NCBI GenBank assembly: GCA_016287065.1
Contig: JAEEVB010000034.1
Span: forward strand, 1 to 14,131
Reading direction: 5' to 3'
Source: Muribaculaceae bacterium
Lineage (GTDB): Bacteria > Bacteroidota > Bacteroidia > Bacteroidales > Muribaculaceae
Length of the DNA stretch: 14,131 nucleotides
Shown: piece by piece, positions 1-8,588 of the stretch
Layout: each line of letters starts with the position of its first letter
Position numbering within the stretch: the first letter of the stretch is position 1
Program-made: the position numbers and the translations under genes
Notes under the pieces: model-generated
Seen by the model: only the letters and a program-made list of their open reading frames with translations
Database searches by the model: none
What the model was told of the DNA's origin: nothing

Positions 1-1
1 A

Positions 2-3000
2 TGTGCGGCACATCAGGGCGAACCGTGCTACAACCTGCCATATATCTATGAACTCGACGGCAGTCTCGACGGCGAGCGTTTGTGCCAAGCCGTGCAGACC
101 GCTTTCAAGGCGCATCCCACCATGTTCACCCGCATCGAACTCAACGATGACGGCGAACCCATTCAGACGCTTGACCTTGACAATGAGCAATTCTCAGTTG
201 AGATAAAAACAATTAACGATATTGAGGAAGAAAAACCTCGACTGGTGCAACCTTTCAACATCTATGGCGACCGGTTGTTCCACACGTGCGTAATGCACGA
301 CGGCAAGCACTACTACCTGTTTGTCGACTATCATCACCTGATTGTCGATGGCACATCAATGCAAATTCTGCTGCATGACATCGACAGGGCATATCGGGGC
401 GAGTCAATCGACGCCGAGCAACTGACACTGATGCAAGTGGCGATGGATGAGGCCGAAAAACGCAAAACCGACGCCTTCCAGGAAGCCAAGCAATGGTATG
501 CCAAGAACTTTGATTGCAGCGACACCTTTACCCAACTCAATCCCGATTTGGCCATTGGCACTCACAGCGAAGACAGCACGCTGCGCACCCTTTCCATAGA
601 GATGCAGCAGGTAGATGACTACTGCAAGAGCCATGGCGTGTATCGCAGCAATTTCTTTACCAGCGCATTTGCCTTCTTGCTTGCCAAGTATAACTCTGAA
701 AATGAGTCGTTGTTCAACACTGTCTATAATGGTCGCAGCGACAAGCGCATGGGTAACTCGATAGGAATGTTTGTCCAGACGTTTCCTGTCTATGCCAAGT
801 TTGATGACAATACTACAGTGACAGACTTCCTTCTCAGAGGCCAAGAACTGATGAGCGGATGCCGTCAGCACAGCATCTACTCCTATGGCGACCTCATGCA
901 AGACCAGCATCTGGAAACCAATGTCGCCTTTGCATGGCATGGCAACATCTTTGGTGACAACACGCTGATGGATAAGCCCATGCGCACCATTCGCATTGGC
1001 AACAGCACTACGGGAGTTTCGCTTTATATCAAGGCGTTTATTTTAGATGGAAAGTATCAGATCAAGGCTGAATATGCCAGCAATGAGTATTCTCGGGCTC
1101 TTGTCGACCATCTCCTCGAGAGTTATGAAGCCATTCTGATGGGATTCCTCACCAAGGAGAAACTTTGCGATATAGAATCCACAACTCCCAACCAGGTGAA
1201 GGGGCTTGATGACTTCAACCTTACCGACGTCTCGTTTGATGACACGCAGACGGTGGTGTCGCTCTGCCGTCAGCAGGCAGCCGCCAACCCCGACAAGATT
1301 GCTGTGGTATATGAGGACAAATCCTATACCTATGACCAGGTCGATGACTTGAGCGACCGCATAGCAGCCTTCATTGCCAACCGTGGATTAAGTGACGAGG
1401 ATGTGGTTTCGATACTGATTCCGCGCTGCGAGTGGATGGCAATCGCATCGCTAGGTGTGCTCAAGGCCGGATGTGCCTATCAGCCACTCGACCCGTCGTA
1501 TCCCAAGGAACGCCTTGAATTCATGATGAGTGATGCCAATGCACAACTTCTGATAGCTGATGAAGAACTCATTAATCTCGTTGACGGCTACAAGGGCGAG
1601 GTGATTCTCACCCGCGACTTGCCCAATCTGCCAGAGGCGCAGTCGGTTCCCGAAGAACCAAAGCCCCATAGTCTGTTTAGCTTGCTCTACACATCGGGCT
1701 CAACAGGTGTGCCTAAGGGGTGCCAAATCGAGCACTGCAATGTGGTGGCTTTCTGCAACATGCACCAGCACACACAGGAAATCGATGCCTCGAGCCGTGT
1801 GGCAGCCTACGCCAGTTTTGGCTTTGATGCCTCGTTGATGGAGATTTACTCCGCGCTCACCGTTGGTGCACAGTTGTATGTGATTCCCGAAGAGATTCGT
1901 CTCGACCTGATGGCACTCAACGAGTTTTTCGAGCAAAAGAAAATTACACATGTGTTCATGACCACGCAGGTGGGCTTCCAGTTTGCCACCAATTTCGAGA
2001 ACAACTCGCTGCAGCACCTGCTCACAGGTGGCGAGAAACTCTCCACCCTCAAGCCGCCCACCACTTACACGCTCTCCAATGGTTATGGCCCATCTGAAAC
2101 CATTTGTTACGTGACCAACTTTTTCATAAAAGAACAAATCAAGAACATCCCCATTGGCAAGGCTCAACGCAACATCAAGTGCTACATCACCGACAAGTAT
2201 GGACATCGCTTGCCCGTGGGTGCCTCTGGCGAATTGTGGGTGGCAGGACCGCAGGTAAGTCGCGGCTACTTGAATCGCCCCGAAAAAACTGCTGAGTCAT
2301 TTATCTCTAACCCCTTCAACAGTGAGGAGAAATACTGTCGCGTGTATCGCACTGGCGACATTGTCCGATATATTCCCAGTGGCGATATTGAATTTGTGGG
2401 ACGCCGTGACGGTCAAGTGAAGATTCGTGGTTTCCGCATCGAACTCAAAGAGGTGGAAGGCATCATCCGCGAGTTCCCGGGCATCAAGGATGCTACGGTA
2501 CAGGCCTTTGACGAGGAAGGTGGCGGCAAATTCATTGCTGCCTACATCGTGAGCGACCAGACCATCGACATCGATGCTCTGAACAACTTCATCCTCGACG
2601 AAAAGCCGCCATATATGGTTCCTGCTGTCACGATGCAGATCGATGCCATTCCGCTCAACCAGAACCAGAAGGTGAACAAGCGTGCTTTGCCCAAACCTGA
2701 GAAGAAGGCCGATGCCATTGAAGAGAGCAATGTGCCCATGAATGTGCTTGAAGAGGAATTGCACGATATGGTCGCGCAGATTGTGGGCAATACCGAATTT
2801 GGTGTCACTACGCCATTGGGTTATGCCGGTCTGACCTCCATCTCGTCGATTCGACTTGCTGTGCAGGTGAACAAACGCTTCGGGGTGACACTCGACTCCA
2901 AGACGCTCGTCAAGACCGGAACATTGCAGACCATCGAGAACGAGATTCTCAAGCGAATGATGGCCGGCGAAGTGGCTCCGGTTGCTGCTGAAGCAAAAGC

Positions 3001-6000
3001 TGAGACAAAGACGGCGGTTCCCCTCTCGTATGCCCAGACGGGTGTGTACTTCGAGTGCTTGAAGAATCCCGCATCCACCATATATAATATACCCTATCTG
3101 CTCACTTATCCGCAGAGCGTGAAGGCCGAGCAACTGGCCGATGTAGTGAAACGGGTTGTGGAAAGCCACCCCGAACTGGGTGTGCATTTCACCGTGGATG
3201 GAGAAAAAATCATGCAGACCCTGGAGGACGCTGTGCCAGTGACCATTCCTGTCACGCAAATGACCGATCAGGAACTGGAAACCTATAAAAAGGAATTTGT
3301 GCGTCCGTTTAACCTGCAGAAGCCGCCGCTTTACCGTTTCGAGGTGGTAACCTCTCCGAGTGGAACTCATCTGCTCGTTGATGTCCATCATTTGGTTTTC
3401 GATGGTGGTTCGGCCGACTTGCTGATTCGTCAAATCAGCGCAGCCCTTGAGGGTAAAAATGTGGAAAAGGAAACCTATTCTTATCTTGACTTCGTCACCG
3501 ACCAGCAAGCCGCTGAGGAGACCGAGGCCTTCAAGGCTTCGCAGCAGTTCTTTGCCGAGAAACTGAGTACCTGCGAGGGTGCCAGCGAGATTCCGGCCGA
3601 CTTGCCCAAGACCGACGAACAGGGCTTCATTGGCGAGGCAGTGTGTGCCATAGACCACGACAAAGTGGCCTCGTTCTGTCGCGAGCAGGAGGTGACTCCG
3701 GCTCACCTGTTCCTCGCTGCCACATCCTATGTGGTGTCGCGTTACACCAACAACCGCGAGGTGTATCTGTGCACGGTGAGTAGCGGCCGCTCCAACCTGA
3801 AGATTGCCGACACGGTGGGTATGTTTGTCAATACATTGCCGCTTGCCGTCGACATCAAAGATGTGAGTGTGGGTGACTTCCTGCGTGAGGTGAGCGATAG
3901 TTTCGACCAGACACTGCGCAACGAGGATTATCCCTTTGCCCGCATAGCCGCCGACTATGGTTTCCGTCCCGCTATTGCTTACGCCTATCAGGTGGGCGTT
4001 ATTTCTCAGTACACTGTCGGGGGAGAGGTCATCGGTAATGAATTGCTCGAACTGAATGTGCCCAAATTCAAAATCAATATCAAGATTGAGACGCGTGGCG
4101 TTGTGGTGCAGTACGACGACTCGCTCTACTCGGAACGTTTGGCCGATGCTATGGCACAAAGCATTGTAGAAGTGGCCAAACGCATGGTGGCTATGCCCAA
4201 TGAACGGGTGAGGGCCCTCTCCATCGTGAGCCCTGCACAGGAGGCCGAACTCGCTGGTCTGCGCCAAGTGGCTACTGGCGACGCTCCCTTCTCGCTCTTC
4301 CACGACTGCATAGGCCACTTTGCCGCCGCTCAGCCCGATCATGAGGCACTGGTGGGTATCGATGCCCGCTACACCTATGCCGAGATGGACGAAGTGACTA
4401 CACGTATTGCTGCCGCCTTGCAGCAGCGGGGCGTGAAGGAATGCGACCGTGTGGCGCTGCTTTTGCCGCGCACCAGTCGCCTGATTCTCGCCCTCTTCGG
4501 CGTACTCAAGACGGGTGCCGCCTACATACCCTGCGACCCCGAGTATCCTGCCGACCGTATCAAACTGATTCTTGAGGATAGTGAGGCGCGCTACATCATC
4601 ACCACGGCCGACCGCATGGACAGTGTCCCAGCCGAGAAGGCCATTGATGTGGAGGAACTCATTGCCACGCAAGCACCTTATCGCAAACCCGAGATTACCT
4701 CCGACGACCTGGCTTATCTTATCTACACCAGCGGCTCTACTGGCCGTCCTAAGGGTGTGATGCTCAGGCACGAGGGCATCTGCAACTATCTCTATGGGCA
4801 TCCTGCCAATGTGTTTGCCAATGCTGTGATGACCGATGCCACCCGAGTGCTCAGTGTCACCACCATTTCATTCGATGCCGCTCTGCAAGACATCGGTATG
4901 GCCTACTACAACGGCAAAACGCTGATAGTGGCCACCGAGGAGCAGGCCAACAATCCGCTCGATTTGGCTCAGCTCATTGCCGACCAGCGCATCGACATGG
5001 TGTCGGGTACGCCCTCGCGTTGGCAGACGTGGCTCACCAGTGACGATTTCTGCAAGGCCATCAGTCACATCAACATTGTGCGAGCCGGTGGCGAGAAATT
5101 CTCCGACCAGTTGCTCGACCAGTTGCGTGGCGTTACCAAGGCCCGCATCATGAACTGTTATGGTCCCACTGAGATTACGGTGGCCTCGAACAACAAGGAA
5201 CTCACTCATGCCACAATGGTGACAGTGGGCAAGCCCCAGTTGAATGTGAAAGAATTCATTGTGGACCAGGATGGCAACGAACTGCCCGTGGGCGTGGTAG
5301 GCGAACTCTACATTGGCGGCCGTGGTGTAGCTCGTGGCTATAACAACCTTGACGAGATGACCCGCGAGCGCTTTATCGACTATCATGGCACACGCATCTA
5401 TAAGTCAGGTGACTATGCTCGCTGGCTGCCCGACGGCGATGTGGTGATTCTAGGTCGCACCGACCACCAGATCAAGTTGCGTGGTTTGCGCATTGAACTG
5501 GGCGAAATCGAGAATGTGATGCTCAAGGTGCCTGGCATGGGCAAGGTGGTGATCATAATCCGCAAGATTGGCGGCAAGGAGCACCTGTGTGCCTACTACA
5601 CCGCCGACCGCGTGATTGCGCCTGAAGACCTCAAGGCCGAGATTTCGAAGAGCCTCACGCAATACATGGTGCCTACTGCCTACCTGCAACTTGACAAGAT
5701 GCCCATGACACCCAATGGCAAGACCGATGTGAAGGCACTGCCCGAGCCCGAACTGGCTGTGACTTCGGCCTACGAGGAGCCGACGAACGACACCGAGCGC
5801 ACATTCTGCAACATCTTTGCCGACATCCTGCAGATGGATAGGGTGGGGGCTACCGACAATTTCTTTGAACTGGGCGGTACCTCGCTTGTGGTTACTCGCG
5901 TGATTATTGAAGCCGACAAGGCCGGTATGCATGTGGCCTATGGTGATGTGTTCACCAATCCCACTCCTCGTAAACTGGCACGACTCATCACTGGTGAGGG

Positions 6001-7195
6001 CGTGAGCGACGATGCCGACGAGGTTGCGAACTTTGACTACGCTCCCATTAACGAGTTGTTGGCCGCCAACACGCTCGATGCCTTCCGCAAGGGCGAAATG
6101 GGCAAGTTGGGCAATGTGCTGCTCACTGGTGCAACGGGTTATCTGGGCATTCACATCTTGCGCGAACTCATCGATTCCGATGCCACCAACATCTATTGCC
6201 TTGTGCGTGGCAAGGATGCCGAGAAGGCCGAGAATCGCCTGCGCACCCTGCTGTTCTACTACTTTGCCAATGCCTTCAAGGAACTCTTCGGCAAGCGCCT
6301 GCACATTGTGGTGGGCGATGTGACGAGCGACTTTGGCGAGGACCTGGATATCGACACCGTGTTCAACTGTGCAGCCATCGTGAAGCACTTTAGCGAGGGC
6401 ACCGAGATTGAGGATGTGAACATTGGTGGTGCCCAGCGATGTGTGGACTATTGCTTGAGCAAGGGCGCTCGTTTGGTGCACATCTCCACGGCCAGTACGC
6501 GTGGCCTGTGGACTGGCGAACCTAAGGCCGATGTGTTCACCGAGCAACGCCTCTACATGGGTCAGTTCCTGGGCAACAAATACATCTACTCCAAGTTCAT
6601 GGCCGAGCGGCTCATTCTCGATGCCGTGGCACGCAAGGGACTAAAGGCCAAGATTATGCGCGTGGGCAATCTGGCCGCGCGCAGCACCGACGGCGAGTTC
6701 CAGGCCAACTTTGCCACCAACTCCTTCATGGGCCGAATCAAGGTCTATAACATGCTGGGGTCTTGTCCTTTTGCCATGCGCAACAAAAGGGTGGAATTCT
6801 CGCCCATCAACGAGGTGGCGCATGCCATTGTGATGCTGGCAATCACGCCCGACGCCTGCTGCGTGTTCCACCCCTACAACATTCACACCCAGTTCCTGGG
6901 CGATGTGCTCATGGGGCTCACCAGTGTGGGTGATGGAATCAAGTTTGTGGAGCAGGAAGACTTTGAGGCAGCCATGGAGGCGGCCAAGAACGATCCCGTC
7001 AAGGCCAAACAGATGGCGAGCTTGCTTGCTTATCAAGATATGGCACATGGCCAGAAGACCACTGATGTGAGCCGTGACAACGACTTCACCGCTCAGGTGC
7101 TCTACAGGCTCGGCTTCACCTGGTCGCCCACTTCGTGGGATTATGTGGAGCGCATGCTCACCGCCATCAGCGGCCTCGGCTTCTTTGACCTGTAG
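2..7195 (+). CDS. Two-module nonribosomal peptide synthetase, C-A-T-C-A-T-R (5' end cut by window edge)
   Basis: Assembly-line enzyme predicted to join two amino acids and release the product reductively. The frame is open from base 2, with 2397 residues visible (numbered here from base 2). Comparison with the second C domain suggests that only about 15 residues of domain 1 are missing, so the real start is just upstream. Domains by rough residue: C1 1-415 (HHxxxDG at 111-117 intact); A1 420-898 (YTSGSTG at 563, then FDAS, YGPSE, YRTGD and the A10 lysine near 889); T1 914-987 (candidate phosphopantetheine Ser946 in an unusual GLTS motif); C2 1006-1414 (HHxxxDG at 1129-1135); A2 1433-1918 (YTSGSTG at 1575, YGPTE, PNGK); T2 1929-2000 (LGGTS, Ser1961); reductase R 2034-2397 (GATGYLG at 2043-2049, YIYSK with Tyr2194 and Lys2198). 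No thioesterase or epimerase domain is seen. All core motifs are intact, so the enzyme is probably active. The expected product is a dipeptide aldehyde or alcohol, or a pyrazinone derived from it. An N-terminal C domain in the first module suggests an acylated amino terminus or a partner upstream. The amino-acid substrates are not securely predictable. Confidence 0.95.
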   Translation, partial: CAAHQGEPCYNLPYIYELDGSLDGERLCQAVQTAFKAHPTMFTRIELNDDGEPIQTLDLDNEQFSVEIKTINDIEEEKPRLVQPFNIYGDRLFHTCVMHDGKHYYLFVDYHHLIVDGTSMQILLHDIDRAYRGESIDAEQLTLMQVAMDEAEKRKTDAFQEAKQWYAKNFDCSDTFTQLNPDLAIGTHSEDSTLRTLSIEMQQVDDYCKSHGVYRSNFFTSAFAFLLAKYNSENESLFNTVYNGRSDKRMGNSIGMFVQTFPVYAKFDDNTTVTDFLLRGQELMSGCRQHSIYSYGDLMQDQHLETNVAFAWHGNIFGDNTLMDKPMRTIRIGNSTTGVSLYIKAFILDGKYQIKAEYASNEYSRALVDHLLESYEAILMGFLTKEKLCDIESTTPNQVKGLDDFNLTDVSFDDTQTVVSLCRQQAAANPDKIAVVYEDKSYTYDQVDDLSDRIAAFIANRGLSDEDVVSILIPRCEWMAIASLGVLKAGCAYQPLDPSYPKERLEFMMSDANAQLLIADEELINLVDGYKGEVILTRDLPNLPEAQSVPEEPKPHSLFSLLYTSGSTGVPKGCQIEHCNVVAFCNMHQHTQEIDASSRVAAYASFGFDASLMEIYSALTVGAQLYVIPEEIRLDLMALNEFFEQKKITHVFMTTQVGFQFATNFENNSLQHLLTGGEKLSTLKPPTTYTLSNGYGPSETICYVTNFFIKEQIKNIPIGKAQRNIKCYITDKYGHRLPVGASGELWVAGPQVSRGYLNRPEKTAESFISNPFNSEEKYCRVYRTGDIVRYIPSGDIEFVGRRDGQVKIRGFRIELKEVEGIIREFPGIKDATVQAFDEEGGGKFIAAYIVSDQTIDIDALNNFILDEKPPYMVPAVTMQIDAIPLNQNQKVNKRALPKPEKKADAIEESNVPMNVLEEELHDMVAQIVGNTEFGVTTPLGYAGLTSISSIRLAVQVNKRFGVTLDSKTLVKTGTLQTIENEILKRMMAGEVAPVAAEAKAETKTAVPLSYAQTGVYFECLKNPASTIYNIPYLLTYPQSVKAEQLADVVKRVVESHPELGVHFTVDGEKIMQTLEDAVPVTIPVTQMTDQELETYKKEFVRPFNLQKPPLYRFEVVTSPSGTHLLVDVHHLVFDGGSADLLIRQISAALEGKNVEKETYSYLDFVTDQQAAEETEAFKASQQFFAEKLSTCEGASEIPADLPKTDEQGFIGEAVCAIDHDKVASFCREQEVTPAHLFLAATSYVVSRYTNNREVYLCTVSSGRSNLKIADTVGMFVNTLPLAVDIKDVSVGDFLREVSDSFDQTLRNEDYPFARIAADYGFRPAIAYAYQVGVISQYTVGGEVIGNELLELNVPKFKINIKIETRGVVVQYDDSLYSERLADAMAQSIVEVAKRMVAMPNERVRALSIVSPAQEAELAGLRQVATGDAPFSLFHDCIGHFAAAQPDHEALVGIDARYTYAEMDEVTTRIAAALQQRGVKECDRVALLLPRTSRLILALFGVLKTGAAYIPCDPEYPADRIKLILEDSEARYIITTADRMDSVPAEKAIDVEELIATQAPYRKPEITSDDLAYLIYTSGSTGRPKGVMLRHEGICNYLYGHPANVFANAVMTDATRVLSVTTISFDAALQDIGMAYYNGKTLIVATEEQANNPLDLAQLIADQRIDMVSGTPSRWQTWLTSDDFCKAISHINIVRAGGEKFSDQLLDQLRGVTKARIMNCYGPTEITVASNNKELTHATMVTVGKPQLNVKEFIVDQDGNELPVGVVGELYIGGRGVARGYNNLDEMTRERFIDYHGTRIYKSGDYARWLPDGDVVILGRTDHQIKLRGLRIELGEIENVMLKVPGMGKVVIIIRKIGGKEHLCAYYTADRVIAPEDLKAEISKSLTQYMVPTAYLQLDKMPMTPNGKTDVKALPEPELAVTSAYEEPTNDTERTFCNIFADILQMDRVGATDNFFELGGTSLVVTRVIIEADKAGMHVAYGDVFTNPTPRKLARLITGEGVSDDADEVANFDYAPINELLAANTLDAFRKGEMGKLGNVLLTGATGYLGIHILRELIDSDATNIYCLVRGKDAEKAENRLRTLLFYYFANAFKELFGKRLHIVVGDVTSDFGEDLDIDTVFNCAAIVKHFSEGTEIEDVNIGGAQRCVDYCLSKGARLVHISTASTRGLWTGEPKADVFTEQRLYMGQFLGNKYIYSKFMAERLILDAVARKGLKAKIMRVGNLAARSTDGEFQANFATNSFMGRIKVYNMLGSCPFAMRNKRVEFSPINEVAHAIVMLAITPDACCVFHPYNIHTQFLGDVLMGLTSVGDGIKFVEQEDFEAAMEAAKNDPVKAKQMASLLAYQDMAHGQKTTDVSRDNDFTAQVLYRLGFTWSPTSWDYVERMLTAISGLGFFDL

Positions 7196-7214
7196 AAAAA
7201 AAAAGGATTTATTG

Positions 7215-7222
7215 TTACTTTG
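7215..7222 (+). promoter_or_regulatory. Possible Bacteroidetes-type -7 promoter box ahead of the ligase gene
   Basis: TTACTTTG lies about 20 bases before the ligase start codon and matches the Bacteroidetes -7 consensus TAnnTTTG with one mismatch. The only nearby TTTG that could serve as a -33 element (7184-7187) sits 27 bases upstream, which is farther than usual. No hairpin terminator separates the synthetase stop from this site, so read-through from the synthetase is equally plausible. Such a short match occurs often by chance. Confidence 0.3.
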
Positions 7223-7242
7223 CAAGAAATGATAATACAGCT

Positions 7243-8583
7243 ATGAAAACAATATCGATTGATGAGGCGAAGCGGCTGGTGAAAGAAGGAGCCATGCTGT
7301 CGCGCGATGAAAGATTGCAGTTGCAAAGCGAGCGATTGAAAGAGCTGGTTGACTATGTAAAGCAGAACTCGCCATATTTTGCAGAATTATATGCAAATCT
7401 GCCGAGTGACTACTGCCTCACCGACTTGCCAATCACTGAAAAGCCCACTTTGCTGGCACACTATAACGATTGGGTGACCGACCGGAGGCTGAACCTGCAG
7501 ATGGTGCTTGACTACGTGAACCGCGACCCGGTCAAGGACCAGAGTCTGCTTCTTGACCAATACACCGCTTTGCGTACTTCGGGTTCGACGGGTAATCCTC
7601 TGCCCATGGTGCGTGATGACTACCACAACAAGATTCACGGACAGCTCTCCTTTCAACGACTGATAGGTGATGTGGGTGATTTGCTGGACCTCTCAAAGCA
7701 CCGCCGTGCCTCAATCATCCATCTCTCGAATGGGGCTTCGAGTTATGGCGCATTCCTTCGCATGAAGGCCGCCTATGCCGAGTGTGCCGACAACCTGTTG
7801 GGCATCTCTGTCCTTGACAGTGTTGACAGCATCGTTGCCCGACTCAATGAGTTCCAACCTGAGTCAATGGCGGGATATCCCTCAATGCTGGCGCAACTGG
7901 CAGTTGAGCAGCTGCAAGGCCGCCTGCACCTGTCAATCAAGCACCTCATCACATCGGCCGAGATGTTGTCGCCTGAGAACTATCACTTGCTGAAGCAGGC
8001 CTTCCAATGTACGGTTGCCAACAACTACTGTATGACCGAAGGCGGCGAAATAGCCATGGCCCACGACACTCCAGACCTGCACATCAACGAAGACTGGATT
8101 ATTGTAGAGCCAGTTGACAAAAACCTGCAGCCTTTGGGCATGAGTGACGAATGGTCGGATGGCGTGCTCATCACCGATTTGTCGAACTTCGCACAGCCTA
8201 TCATCCGTTATCATGTGGGTGATGTAATCAGAATCAAGCCATCAGATGAACCAGGTAACACACTTCCAATCATGCAGATTCAGGGAAGGACTTTTGGCAA
8301 CTACACCATCTGTGGCAAGACCTTCAATGTGTCGGGAATCTTCGCCAAGACTGAAGTGTGGCCCGATGTTGTGCGATTCCAGTTTGTGCAGACAGCCGAC
8401 GACACCATTGAGGTTAGAGTCGTCTGCAAGTCCGACCCCGAACTGACAATGCCAGGTCTCTGCAAGCAATTACAGACCTTCTTGACCGACCTGGGATGTC
8501 CTGATGCAAAATTCACCTGGTCGACCGAACCGTTAATCCCGAACAAGCGAGGCGGCAAAATACCCATTTACATCAAACTCTGA
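7243..8583 (+). CDS. PaaK / coenzyme F390 synthetase-like AMP-forming ligase
   Basis: A 446-residue adenylate-forming enzyme of the phenylacetate-CoA ligase (PaaK)/F390 synthetase group. Such enzymes activate a carboxylic acid as acyl-AMP and pass it to CoA or another acceptor. Seen in the protein: the nucleotide-binding loop RTSGSTG at 111-117, GYPS at 211-214, MTEGGE at 264-269 (acyl-adenylate contact region), IRYHVGD at 321-327, and a C-terminal RGGKIP that resembles the catalytic-lysine tail of the family. The length is usual for the family and no break is seen. It starts 47 bp after the synthetase stop and ends 5 bp before the exporter gene, so it very likely belongs to the same cluster. 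It may activate an acid cap for the synthetase's first C domain, or modify the product. Neither role can be shown from sequence, and the substrate is unknown. It is not a typical NRPS A domain. Confidence 0.88.
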   Translation: MKTISIDEAKRLVKEGAMLSRDERLQLQSERLKELVDYVKQNSPYFAELYANLPSDYCLTDLPITEKPTLLAHYNDWVTDRRLNLQMVLDYVNRDPVKDQSLLLDQYTALRTSGSTGNPLPMVRDDYHNKIHGQLSFQRLIGDVGDLLDLSKHRRASIIHLSNGASSYGAFLRMKAAYAECADNLLGISVLDSVDSIVARLNEFQPESMAGYPSMLAQLAVEQLQGRLHLSIKHLITSAEMLSPENYHLLKQAFQCTVANNYCMTEGGEIAMAHDTPDLHINEDWIIVEPVDKNLQPLGMSDEWSDGVLITDLSNFAQPIIRYHVGDVIRIKPSDEPGNTLPIMQIQGRTFGNYTICGKTFNVSGIFAKTEVWPDVVRFQFVQTADDTIEVRVVCKSDPELTMPGLCKQLQTFLTDLGCPDAKFTWSTEPLIPNKRGGKIPIYIKL

Positions 8584-8588
8584 ACAAT

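Noticed and set aside
1..51. ATG at base 1 as a possible start of the synthetase.
   Set aside because: That frame hits a stop after 16 codons. The synthetase frame starts at base 2 and is already inside the first C domain.
2297..4801. Very long open frame (834 codons) on the minus strand within the synthetase gene.
   Set aside because: It lies opposite intact A1, T1, C2 and A2 domains on the plus strand. The translation has no recognisable domain and is rich in His, Gly, Val and Leu as expected for an antisense shadow of biased codons.
5450..6547. Minus-strand open frame of 365 codons opposite the A2-T2-R region.
   Set aside because: Same antisense-shadow pattern, with no recognisable family. 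The plus strand has unambiguous A, T and R motifs here.
7196..7204. Run of nine A after the synthetase stop as a slippage site or terminator.
   Set aside because: It lies after the stop codon, so slippage would not affect the protein. There is no stem before it, and on the + strand a terminator would need a T-run instead.
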